Counted from the first letter of the stretch, positions 20,268-30,271 are shown. The stretch is DNA of 46,695 nucleotides from Gnetum montanum (GCA_015680685.1 MNCI01016152.1:70971-117665), one strand, 5' to 3'. The notes: generated by a model not told the origin, from the sequence alone. Program-made: numbers and translations.

Positions 20268-22259
20268 TTAAAATGGAGGATATCCCCCATAACTAATTAG
20301 TTGAGGACGACAAGGATTAATAAATGGAAAATGAGGATCCTTGCATGTTGGAAATGGTTGGACTTGGTCATATTTACCCCATCGAGGTTCACACACTTGA
20401 TTATAATAAGCATAGTGGGGCAATTTATACGATGTAGTTCCCGAATAACGAGTTGACCCACTATGATATTTGGGACCGTTAGATGGTATGCAAGCATTGG
20501 GATGATGCCTTCCATGGCTATGTTCATTGGACCGTATTTTTGTTGGAGTGTGAGTTGGTGGCCCTGATGAAATTACATGAGGCATTGGGTTTAAAGATAA
20601 GGGTGCACCACAGTGTGGGACTTGTGCTGAGTTGGAGGATGTAGTGGCCTCATAATTGTGTTGTCCCTTCCTAGGGTCATTTCTAAAGAAGGGGCGCCTT
20701 CAATGTTGAGGAGGCCTCTCACTGCTATTGACAGTAGCAACACAAGTGACGTTCGTGGGTTGTTGCTATGGTGCAGGCACCTTAGGAACAATTGGTGGCA
20801 ATGTAGAAGGAAGGAAAGGATGAGAATGTTGAAAATCGGGAGGAGTATAAGGTACACAAGGTGGTGGTTGTGTTGGAGGCATGGGCTGATAGTATTGAGG
20901 AGAATGGTATTGTGGTGAGATAGAGTATGTTGGCCCAATTGGGGAAACAGGATGTTGAACTAGATAAGCATTTGGGTTTGGATGATATGAAGGGTGTCTC
21001 TAGTTTAGGGGTGGTCTCCCCCACAACTGGGATTGTTGCCACTGTGATCGAACACAATACCTCTGTACAAACTCTGGGTGTAACGTGTTTCCCCAATGCT
21101 CATATAAATGTAACAATATTGGGCATTGGCCCTTGGGGTGATCGTATAGGCATATGTTGCATTCATACATATGATTGGCAGTTGAGCTCCTATTTTCCTT
21201 ATCCCTTCTTTCTGATTGTCTAATGTTTTGTCCTGCTCTTGGGTTGTCAAAACTCTATCTCCAATAATATCGATAAATTCTCCACACTTTTTATATGTCC
21301 ATTCCAACATCTTATTGATCTTTGCCTNCTTCTTGTAGTGGCCAGTAGGGGTTCATCGTCATCTTGTAAGTTATGNTGCTTTCTCCTTGTGATAGGTTGA
21401 TTTCTCCTTTTTATGATCATGGACCTTTGTTAAGTTGAGATTTTGGTCCCGTTGATGTTTTTCAACACTCCCATCTAGCTAATGCTCCTTCTTCTTATGC
21501 TACCCACTTAATAAGCTCTTGGACTTGATGGGTTCATAGTTCATATAGTTAACCTTGGGCATACATCCCTAGGGTTTCTCTTATTGCATCACGAAGCCCA
21601 CCAATGATATGGTACATTAGCCTTTCCTCGGAAAACCCATGGCCTGGACAATTGTTCAACAGTGCATAATATCTTTCTAAGGCCATGTCCAAGGGTTCAT
21701 GTTTTGCTTGTTTCCATCCTTGGATTTTTTTCCTCAAGGTCAACACTCTTGCGTAGGTTTGATATTTTTTGTTAAAGACTTCTACCATTGTTGACCAACG
21801 TCATATTGAATTTGGTTTTAACGATCTATACCATACTTTTGCTTAGCCAACAAGTGTCATGGGAAAGAGCTTAAGTTTTTGCCAACCATTATCAATGTTG
21901 TTCCATGTGCAGGCATCGTAGAAGGCTTGTAAATGTTGATGCAGATCTAAGTAATAGCCTCCTGAAAAATTGGGAAAGTTGTTTAAATCGAGCTTGGGTA
22001 GATGGCTCTCTTTACGATGCCTACAGGAGATTTGAACAACCTCTTGTATTTGCGTTCTTCTTGTAGTGGCCAGTAGGGGTTCATCGTCATCTTGTAAGTT
22101 ATGCTTTCATGCGTTGGGATGACGTTGCTTTCATTCATGTTTATAAGAAACCCCCACTTCAAGTTATGTACTCCAATCTTCATTGTCATATAATTCATTG
22201 GTTCTCCAATGAACTTCCTCACTAAGTGTGACATTATTGTAATCTTCTCGGAGAGGCAT
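20268..22259 (-). pseudogene. E2 gag
   Basis: ATG at 22259 (minus) starts about 120 bp inside the primer site and is in frame with the best gag stretch (21788-21549) and the C-terminal stretch (20585-20268), about 664 codons. The capsid-like domain reads LDLNNFPNFSGGYYLDLHQH, LQAFYDACTWNNIDNGWQ, KKYQTYARVLTLRKKIQGW, DMALERYYALLNNCPGHG and RETLGMYAQG. It is clearly homologous to E1 gag. The C-terminal 100 residues are Pro/Tyr/His-rich with no zinc knuckle. Several stops and frameshifts interrupt it. A 47-bp segment flanked by N at 21329-21375 is probably an assembly artefact. Gag would have formed the particle used by the incoming pol enzymes. Confidence 0.7.
21329..21375. repeat. N-flanked 47-bp exact copy of 22057-22103
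   Basis: A single N at 21328 and another at 21376 bracket exactly 47 bases identical to 22057-22103 in the same gag region. The segment does not fit the surrounding gag reading. It looks like a misplaced read end or gap fill rather than a biological duplication. Confidence 0.7.
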
Positions 22260-22382
22260 GGTTGTGAAGTTGTGTGTGAATTTACGTGTGACTTTTTATA
22301 ATTATTTTTTTTCTAAAAGATATATTGTGAATTCCTTTATAGCGACCTTATATGATATAACTAATCTAGATAACTAGCACCG

Positions 22383-22400
22383 TCCCCAGCAACGGTGCCA
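22383..22400 (-). promoter_or_regulatory. E2 primer-binding site, tRNA-Asp
   Basis: The minus strand reads TGGCACCGTTGCTGGGGA, starting 1 nt after the 5' LTR. It matches the complement of the plant tRNA-Asp(GTC) 3' end at 16 of 18 positions. First-strand cDNA synthesis would be primed here. Confidence 0.8.
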
Positions 22401-22401
22401 A

Positions 22402-23217
22402 TGATGAGTGGCGAGGTACCCCTACACTCAACCATACCAATATGAGCGTTACACGCGTGATCCCATCGAACTCCATAGACGGACTAGTTGTGGCATCTAG
22501 ACAGTTAGCCTTAGGTTGCAGTTCACTATCTTCCCACCTAGACTAGTATTAGCTTTGTCACGTATGGTTTAGTCCAGAGTGAGGTGTATGATGGGTTTCT
22601 AATCTAATGCTACTCCTGAAGGCAATGGAAAGTAATATTAACTAAGCTAGGAGAGAAGGGTGAGAGAATCTAAACTAGCCTAAGTGTGATGAGCATCTGT
22701 TCCTTGATTATCCGTACACATTTTGGACTTCGTGCATGACTACCATTGGGATTACCAAGTGCAGATCCTAGGTACGCTACTAGGTTACCAAGTAGTCACA
22801 CATGCTCGTAATCAAGTTGTACTCATTCTGCATTTTAACATGAGTTAAGGGTGAGAGAGATTAACTAGGAAAGTAGTAAATAAAAATTAATTAAATGATT
22901 AAACTAAGTGAATGTTGCAATGATGAAGTAATCTCGATCTTTATTGCTGGTCATGTGCGTGTCCAAGTATGTCACACTCGAATAAAGGATGCCGTAGAAT
23001 TACAATCACCACACTGCGGGCATACACGGAGAGGAAAAGGGTTGAGAGAAAGAAATGAAAACAAAAATCAAACTAACTCTAAAAACTCAGAACTCCCTAA
23101 CTAATCTGTCTACCTCTTATTTATAGATGAGGAGACAGGCCGCGATATCGCGTATGCGATATCGCAGATGCGATATCACGACCGCAATATCGCGATCGCC
23201 CAAATGACGACTCGTCA
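22402..23217 (-). repeat. E2 5' LTR (right in the window)
   Basis: 816 bp with the same termini as 14559-15383. U3 on the minus strand contains repeated GATATC-core palindromes (about 23140-23195), followed by the TATA box at 23125-23118. One 2-bp deletion and scattered transitions separate it from the other LTR. Confidence 0.85.
23118..23125 (-). promoter_or_regulatory. TATA box of E2 5' LTR
   Basis: TATAAATA on the minus strand, about 16 bp downstream of the GATATC palindromes. It is the likely start of the E2 genomic transcript. Confidence 0.65.
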
Positions 23218-23222
23218 GTTGA
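23218..23222. repeat. target-site duplication of E2, right (gttga)
   Basis: Partner of 14554-14558. Removing E2 and one copy restores the integrase frame context. Confidence 0.85.
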
Positions 23223-24250
23223 TAAGATGGTGCATTCCAAAACAGAGTTAACAAAGAATGCTACAAGATGCACATGAAGGACCATGTGGTGGTCGCTATG
23301 TAGGATGAAGGACAACATTGAAATTGATGATGGTAGATTACTTTTAGCCTATCATATTCGAGGATGCACACTAATTTGCACAATCTTATGAAAGATGCCA
23401 AAGAGATGAAGGACTAAAAGCCATAAATGAAGAATCCCAATAGTACATACAACCATTGAAACCTTTCAACATTTGCAGAATTGACTTCGTGGACCCCATC
23501 ACACCAATTTCAAATGGAAATTCCTACATTATAATAATAGTTTTTTATTGCACAAGTTTGGTAGAAGTAGCTATAGTCAAGGATTACATAGCCAAAACAG
23601 CTGCTAAATTCTTTCAACAACATTTGGTGAATAGATTTGGAGTACCATGCACGCTTATATTCGACAATGGGACTCACTTTACATGAGCTACATTCAAAAG
23701 TTAATGCAACAACTTAGGGAGAATCACAAACTAAATATACCATATCATCCTCAAGAAAATGATCAAGTAAAAGTGATTAACTCAAAAATCACAAAAATAT
23801 TAAGTAGAATAGTTATTCATTATAGGAAGGATTGGAGAACTAAACTTAACAATGCTCTATAGACATATAGATCCACTTGAAAACTTCCCATAGGGTATTT
23901 CCCATATGAGTTAGTTTATGATAAACTACCTATGTTACTGATCCAAGTGGAACTTCATACCCTTTCTATGGCTAGTACACCTGACCTTGATTTAAGCTTA
24001 GCTCAAAGAAAATGCCTCATTAATTTCAATTTTCTAGATGAAAACCAATTGGTAGCTCAAATAAGTAATAAAATTCATAAAAAGTACTCTAAATATAGCC
24101 ATGATGCCAAAATAAGACAATTGTCTAGCAAGCTAGATGATAAGGTTCTCTACTATAATCCCAGTCATATCCCGCAAAAGGCTAAGTTTATAACCTTATC
24201 GGAAAGACCCTACATCATCCATGCTATGTATAGATCTAGTGCCATGTAGA
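23223..24250 (+). pseudogene. E1 integrase, 3' part (zinc finger, core and C-terminus)
   Basis: This continues the integrase after E2. The frame shows RCIPKQS, DAHEGPCGGRY (His-Gly finger side), CQRDEGLKA, then core motifs RIDFVDPITPISNGNSYII (first Asp of DDE), VEVAIVKDYIAK, FQQHLVNRFGVPCTLIFDNG (second Asp) and YHPQENDQVKV (near the third acidic residue, Glu replaced). A C-terminal stretch includes ELHTLSMASTPDLDL and KLDDKVLYYNPSH. Stops and a frameshift near 23685 interrupt it. Integrase would join element DNA to the host chromosome. The order and residues fit the Athila/Tat branch. Confidence 0.8.
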
Positions 24251-26012
24251 TCTAGCACCCAACAATCCCATAAAAGCTAATTCTTGTCAATATTTAACAA
24301 CTCAAGCCATACTGTGACTTTTATTACTCTTTCAAGGACTCTACCCTATCTACCAAGCAGTTTACCATACCTTCCATCTTCCATTTATCCACTTCTCATG
24401 ATAGTTGTGGGGGTGTCAAATTTGACACTTAGGAATGATTTTTCTTCTGACATTTTTACACTTTTTACCTTTTTCCTTTTCTTATCAATTTTTACATTCT
24501 TTTATACTCTTTCTATTTTTTTATCATTTTTCATTCTTTGATATTTTTCTACCTTTTCTATTCTTATTATTTTTCTATAATTTTTCATCATCTTTATTGT
24601 GCATATTTTTGTTTATTTTTATAATAAAGTGCAAAGGAATAAAACAACATGTAGTCTCAATAATGTGAATATTTCCTTATGTTACCAAATCATTGAAGGA
24701 CTAATTATATATGTAGTGAGACCACATCATCCATCCACTCATTTCCAATAATAAAAGGTTCTTACCATGGACATATTGATATTCTTGTTATAATAAAACT
24801 AAAATAAATTTGTGATCATGATGCCTAAATAGAAAAGTGAAGAACCAAGTGGGAATGAAAAGGGTGTGACATCAAGCGTATTTATAGATTCTCTAAGGTT
24901 TCTACTATAAGTCTTATCTTGTTGTTAAGTTGTATTATTTAATTGAGTTCTAATGAAAAATGGAAGTATGTCTAAAAGAAGTGCTACCTTACCATATCAC
25001 TGCAGAGACATGTTACCCATGCCTAAAGGTAGTTCTTTGGTAAGGTTAATATAGTAATAACCTAATAAATGCATAGAATAAAATTTTTTGATTATTTCAC
25101 TGGAAAGACATGCTACCCATGCCTAAAGGTAAGTGACTTCTTAGAAATTTCAATGTTTCTTGGATTCTCATTAGTTATAGGGCTAAAAAGACATCTTACC
25201 CATACCTTAAGGCATTCCTGTGTCCAATGGCCAAGTCTCTTTTAGAAAAAATAAAGTGTGCTATTAAGAAAACTACTTCCTTGAACTTCTTCACCAGGCA
25301 ATCATACTTCTTTGAGTTGTGGTAATCTTGTGGTTGTCAATTTTGAGATGATACAATGCGATGTCACTAGTAAGTGGTATGGACATGGTTTGGATCTTGG
25401 ATGAAAGGGCTAATGATTACTTTAACTATATATTACACACAGAATTAAGTATGCCTATGGTAAGACACCTCATGTTCCATTTTCTACAATCCCTTCTACT
25501 ATCATTCCACCTCACTATTATATAAGGTTTTGTATAATGTAGTGTTATTTCTCAATAAGGCAATACTAACATGTGTGTTTTGGGAGACAAGCATGTTGTA
25601 CATTCAACTCCCTGAGTGTATATGGATACTTGCAGGTGTGGTTATACAAGGGCACTAAGGACTAGAGCCTGCATTAGTGACGACCTACTTGAATAACTCT
25701 TGTGCTTCATACTTGATAATCAATTCTACATCATCTTATATCTCTAAAACACTTAAACAATCATTTTCACTTTCCTACATACTCATAACTAATCATACAT
25801 GTCACAATTCATTTCCAAAAAACTTAATCAACTTACTTTGCCTAGGATTCCTTCTTTCATACACTTTTAATAATAAATTCTCATATTATGAGCATCATCC
25901 ATACTCAAGAATCCTTTAAGCCACTTCTACATCTTATAGACTTTTCATTTCATTTCATTTTTTCATTAGAAATTGCTCAACATCTTAAATTTTTTAAAGG
26001 TGACATGATAAC
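24251..26012 (+). other. E1 spacer between integrase and internal promoter
   Basis: About 1.8 kb with no protein domain. It begins with a T-rich tract (24430-24610), matched by the T-rich tract of E2 (20110-20250 on its minus strand). Then come three copies of the conserved spacer motif and a short stretch near 25630 resembling E2. The few open frames here are low-complexity. Confidence 0.5.
24998..25213 (+). repeat. three copies of the conserved spacer motif in E1
   Basis: Copies lie at 24998-25031, 25099-25132 and 25180-25213. The core is AGACATG-TACCCATGCC-AAAGGT, clear in the first two and weaker in the third. Spacing is about 100 and 81 bp. E2 has one copy. The second copy ends in AAAGGTAAGT, a strong match to a plant 5' splice site, but the other copies do not keep this. 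Confidence 0.6.
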
Positions 26013-26077
26013 TACGATGTATTAGGCCCTATGATGTCATATCTATGATATCATCACCACAAAAATCTATATATGTG
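26013..26077 (+). promoter_or_regulatory. internal LTR-like promoter module in E1
   Basis: This module contains tcatatctatgatat (26037-26051), identical over 15 bp to the E1 5' LTR U3 at 7484-7498. It overlaps the perfect palindrome atgatatcat and is followed by a TATA-like tatatat (26068-26074). A gatgtattagg stretch just upstream resembles another U3 piece of the 3' LTR. It lies about 570 bp ahead of the 3' ORF, the same position as the E2 module. Confidence 0.5.
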
Positions 26078-26257
26078 TGTGAGGAGTTAGAAATTTTTCA
26101 TTCTTCTCATTTGATGCATAGGGATTTCATGCCATTTTTCTAACCCTCTTACAACCAAACTTCCAAGATCCATAACTTTCTCACTGTAGCTTCAATTTGC
26201 GTGATTCTTGAATCCTCTTGATCACAAGGCGATCACCTTAGTTATGGGGGAGAGTGC

Positions 26258-26265
26258 TATATATA
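26258..26265 (+). promoter_or_regulatory. second TATA-like site ahead of E1 3' ORF
   Basis: tatatata in a leader region that aligns loosely with the E2 leader. In AT-rich sequence a chance match is likely. Confidence 0.25.
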
Positions 26266-26649
26266 GTTTATGCAATTTGAGAAAAATTTCTCTAACACTT
26301 AGAATAATACATCAAGGGTAAGAACTATAATAACTATTCATTTTTTAATCAAATAACCAACTAAACTTTAAAATTCTTCCTAAATGACCATTCTAATATA
26401 TGTAAATAAGGAAATAACCATTGTGAAAGGTCATAAGAAACTAACTTGTTTATAATACATTGGAAAATACAATAGTTACATGTTTTTTTTTTTTGGAAAT
26501 TCTTTTAACTTTGCAATCCTAAGAAAAGCTAAAAAGTCATAATAAGGATAAATTTTCATCGAATCCAAGGAACAAAGAAAGGATTCTGAATCATTAGGAA
26601 CCTATTTGAAATCCTTGGGTAATCTTAAATGAATTCTTTATAATTGGAG

Positions 26650-29125
26650 ATAGCTCCTAAAATACCAACAACTGAAGAACCCTCACAACAAAGGGGTAAA
26701 AGACCTAGAGGAAGGGGACAAGCTAGAGAATAAACTCCACAAGCTAAACAAGAGGCTTAGTCCTTTAGCATTCATTAATAAACACCTACAATGGAACATT
26801 TCACATAAGCTGAAGCTGAAGCACCACCAGCTCAAGAGTAGGGACAACACTTCAAGCTATCAATTGTCTCCAAGCTACTTAGGAGAAGTCCATCATGTCC
26901 ACAGTTATTATGGAACTTAACCTCAAACTGTTCATGGAATTTGCACATGTCAACATCCAAGAGTAACTACAAGCCTCTCTTCATTGGCCAACACTGTCAT
27001 GTAGTGGCAAATGGTATTTAGGCAAAGTTTATCAATTTTGGAAAAATAAACAAGATGATGCTACTATCAAAATTGAAGGAATCATAATGCCCTATTTAGT
27101 TAAAGCAATCGCGAAGGCACTAAACCTATGCTACAAGAGGAAGCATCATCCTAATGGGAACATTCCAAGTGAACATGGCTCACTTATTATTTTTAGAAAT
27201 CCAGAGAAGGTTTAAAGAAAAGAAGGCAAAGAAACTCACTTTGTCATTCCCTTGCCTCATAAGAAGATTATGTAAGCAAGCTAGAATTTTAGGCTACACT
27301 AATGATGTCCTACACAAAGTCCAAAATGCATCCTACATCAAATGGCAAAGCCAATGCATCCTAAGAAAGATCAACTAGAGAAGCCAGTAGGCACCAAGGA
27401 AGCTGCACAATCCACACTAGATAGAAACATTCCAATTATAGGACAAGAACAAGCAAGACTCAATGGATCAACTCTATCTTATGACAGACCATGATCAAGT
27501 GCTCCACCACCACAACAAGATTGCAGACCTTCTATGAGCCATTTATAGCAAATTCTAGAAATCATCAGTTGAGAGAATCGAGAAGTCACAAGCATACACC
27601 AAGTTAGAGACAATCCTGTAAGGCCTACAATATCAATAGGATCTACTAGTGGTCAAATATCATTATGGGTAGGAGAATATGAGGATTGGACACATTAAAT
27701 ATAAGGGAACACTGCATCCTTCTAGGTTATGCTTGAAATAGAAGAAGAAGCCACAATTGTGGTTATGCAACACCAAGATCCAGTAGGATCAACTAAATTT
27801 ATTATTGATCATATCAACAAGTCCTTCAATGTTCTTGTTGTATCACTAGCAGACGTGACTGAAACTAAAGATGTTGAAACACTATGTAGAACTTCCATGG
27901 CCCCATAAGAACATGAGGATATTCTAGATCGACTTCCATAGACATGATAAGTAATGTAGAATATTTTTAATATCCTTAATCATACCATAAAAGTGAAATC
28001 TAAGCTTATTTCAACAAAGGACAAGCTAGTGATGGCTAAAACTAGGGTTGAACATGCAAAGAATGAGGTGTAGAGGTTGTAAGCCAAATTAGCAACATTA
28101 AGAGTAGAGAAACAAAACCTTGCACAATACGTAGCACTAGACCAACTAGATAAATTCAACACTAAATAAGTAGCCTAGCTGATAATGAGAAACATCCAAG
28201 TAAAAATGGAAAGGAGAAAGTAACATGGAATGCTTCAGTGCCTAAAGCACACATATATGCTTATGATAAAGCCCTTAACTACCTTAGAGGAAGAAAATGA
28301 GAAGATTGCTATAAAAAATATAAGTTTGACTAATATTAAGAAATAAAAGAATGTCCTTGAAGAAAGCATCCATAATCTTAGAGAGTAGTTCACAAGGGTC
28401 AACCAAGACATGCAAGAATTTAGATCAATAGAAGAGCATTTTAGAGACCAAGTGGGTATGTATAAATATATCAATGAAAAATAAATCTAGATGGCCAAGG
28501 TCAAAATCAGCACCATCATAATGCAAACATCTAATTGGCAACTAATAATGGATGGCCTTGCCCACATTCATCATGCTAAAGCTAAGAACAAGAACTTGCA
28601 TATTGAGGATCTCATAGAGTACATAGGATTCGCAAACCTCGGTTATGCTAATGTAGCCATGATCATAGTAGGAAGACCCAAGAATGAACTAGAGAAGAAA
28701 GTGGCCATAGTATACATAATGTATGAGAAAGAGTTTGCAAACTGGAAAGATGCACAATAGAAACTACACATTGCAAACTCTAAACTTCAAGTAGTTAAGG
28801 CCAACTACCAATATCAAAAGGATGTTGCAACAAATCTAGCTCACATAAGGAATGACTATCAGGAATTGAGAAAAGTAACCAAATCATTTGAAAAAGAATG
28901 ATGATAGTTCACGGCATGGTATGTGAAGACAAAAAAAAATTTCCACAATTGCATTACCCATGGGAAGTATCAACTCCAACAAAGTTCATTGAATTTACTT
29001 GGATGGTACATGATCCTAGATCAGAAGAGGAGAAACTTTGGGTATTACTTAACTACTATCAATTTAGAAAGTCCAATGATAATGGGAAGGGACTGGTGGA
29101 GGACCCATCACCACCAAGATCTTAA
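26650..29125 (+). pseudogene. E1 3' ORF, homologue of the E2 3' ORF
   Basis: The start aligns with E2's ATG but reads ATA at 26650, so the start codon is lost. Conserved blocks in order are a Gln/Arg-rich start; FKEKKAKKLTLSFPCLIRRL with TNDVL after it (transposon-protein-like domain end, about 27200-27320); EEEATIVVMQHQDPVGST, HINKSFNVLVVSLAD and EHEDILDRL (about 27735-27945); coiled coil (TLEEENEKIAI, KNVLEESIHNLRE); then LIEYIGFANLGY and a tail with DPRSEEEKL (about 29010). At about 825 codons it is shorter than E2's, with part of the domain missing near 27000-27200. Many stops are Gln codons changed by C-to-T. Function unknown; coiled coils suggest self-association. Confidence 0.7.
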
Positions 29126-29326
29126 AGGCTACATCAAGCTCTGAAGTTTTATTTCTTATTTTGTTTTTCATGTGTGTCCATCATACAATGCATGATAATT
29201 TTGTAAACATCACTCAAACCATAATGTGGCATTCATAGTAGAGTTAATAATGTAAATAAGTCATAGTATTCAAGTCTATATACAACCCCACAAATTTGGT
29301 AAGGAACTCTATTCTTCTTTTATTTT
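29126..29326 (+). other. E1 3' untranslated region
   Basis: About 200 bp between the 3' ORF stop and the polypurine-side signature. No feature seen. Confidence 0.4.
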
Positions 29327-29362
29327 AACTTGAGGACAAGTTTCCAATCAATCATGGGGGTA
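29327..29362 (+). promoter_or_regulatory. E1 polypurine tract and conserved signature
   Basis: AACTTGAGGACAAGTT at 29327-29342 and the G-rich atgggggta ending at 29362 directly precede the 3' LTR. E2 carries the same pair in the same order. Confidence 0.65.
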
Positions 29363-30266
29363 TGATAAAATCATTTAAGATGACAATGCGATACCGTATC
29401 TATGATATCGTAACCCTGCTTACATCATCATAGATATGATGTACTAGGTCTTAGTCTTCACTATAAATACCAATCCACCATCAGGTCAAACAAATAACTT
29501 TGGTCCAACACTTAGCCAAATTCTTATAGTTTGTTTCATGATTTAGACTTAGTAACATAGTGAATGCCTATAGTGTGGTGTTAAATAATTGTATATAATC
29601 TTTGTTCAAGTAAATTGTTCTTGGGCATAGTTTATGGCTAGAAATAAAGATCAAGATTGTTTTCCACCATTGCAGCATTCTACTTAATTTACTTTACTCT
29701 TAATTAGTTCATTTTTACTTAGTATAATTACTACCTTTTAAGCATGTTTACTTTTCTTACATTCTCTACAATTCTTAAGTAGTTTACTTTTCTAATGTTC
29801 CTTACTACAGTAGTATAAGTACAACTAGTTTCAAATCTATAGTGTAATTGTTTGGTAATCCCAGTAGTGTTATTATTTCATTTGCCCAGTAGCATAACAC
29901 TTAGTAATCCAAATGGTAGTTACATAGGCCCAAGACGTGAATGACAAACTAAGAATAGATACTTATTGCTTATAAGCTAGAATAGTCTCTTTACTTGCAT
30001 TACACTTAGAATTAGATTATATCACTTTATTTCAAGCATGTTTACACCTAGCCTTTTTGAGAAAACAACATCAACCTATCATATGCCTCACCAAGAGTTA
30101 AACCATACAACTTGCACTTCACTAACTCAAAGTGAGAAGACATCAATCACAAACTAAACCCCAAGTACTAGTGAATTTACATTGGCCATTCATGGATTAC
30201 GATTAGATCGCACATGTACACTTGTGACTTGTATGATGGAGTGTTGGAATATCCAACTACTCATCA
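29363..30266 (+). repeat. E1 right (3') LTR
   Basis: 904 bp from TGATAAAATC to TACTCATCA, single-unit form without the duplication or solo LTR seen on the left. TATA box at 29462-29469. It is followed by duplication cctag at 30267-30271. Confidence 0.85.
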
Positions 30267-30271
30267 CCTAG
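30267..30271. repeat. target-site duplication of E1, right (cctag)
   Basis: Partner of 7448-7452. Joining the LINE-M sequence across E1 restores an L1 ORF2 start. Confidence 0.85.

Larger units (their letters stand above)
14559..23217 (-). mobile_element. E2: pol-less Ty3/gypsy element with gag and a long 3' ORF
   Basis: The LTRs are 14559-15383 and 22402-23217, by eye about 92-93% identical, with duplication gttga. Read on the minus strand, the order is LTR (23217-22402), tRNA-Asp primer site (22400-22383), gag (22259-20268), spacer with a T-rich tract, a conserved 33-nt motif and an internal promoter-like module, 3' ORF (18337-15549), polypurine tract and LTR. There is no protease, reverse transcriptase, RNase H or integrase, and the spacer of about 1.9 kb is too short to hide them. 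E2 therefore had to rely on enzymes from another element; E1-type elements are the obvious candidates. Higher LTR identity than E1 agrees with its younger, nested position. Confidence 0.85.
7453..30266 (+). mobile_element. E1: Athila-like Ty3/gypsy LTR retrotransposon with nested insertions
   Basis: This complete but dead element is bounded by LTRs at 7453-9390 and 29363-30266 and by the 5-bp duplication cctag. The internal order on + is tRNA-Asp primer site, gag, protease, reverse transcriptase, RNase H, integrase, long spacer, 3' ORF and polypurine tract. KDHFPLPFVDQVLDTIARHL and FLDGYSTYNQI in the polymerase, the tRNA-Asp primer site and an ORF downstream of pol point to the Athila/Tat branch. 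It landed in the WNCRG codons of LINE-M ORF2. A solo LTR sits in its left LTR and element E2 in its integrase. After removing insertions and a tandem duplication the LTRs are about 905 bp each and, by eye, 85-88% identical, so this is an old insertion. Confidence 0.85.

Noticed and set aside
20658-21223. Plus-strand open frames in the E2 gag region
   Set aside because: They run opposite to the gag coding strand and have no conserved counterpart in E1.
23140-23200. Palindrome array as a CRISPR-like repeat
   Set aside because: Units are short, overlapping palindromes inside an LTR of a plant element, without unique spacers or cas genes.
24284-24668. Hydrophobic open frames that look like membrane proteins
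   Set aside because: They arise from the T-rich tract (TTT and TTC codons); low complexity and no conserved counterpart in E2.
25129-25135. AAAGGTAAGT as a definite splice donor for the 3' ORF transcript
   Set aside because: The other two E1 motif copies and the E2 copy do not keep GTAAGT, so it is mentioned only as a possibility.
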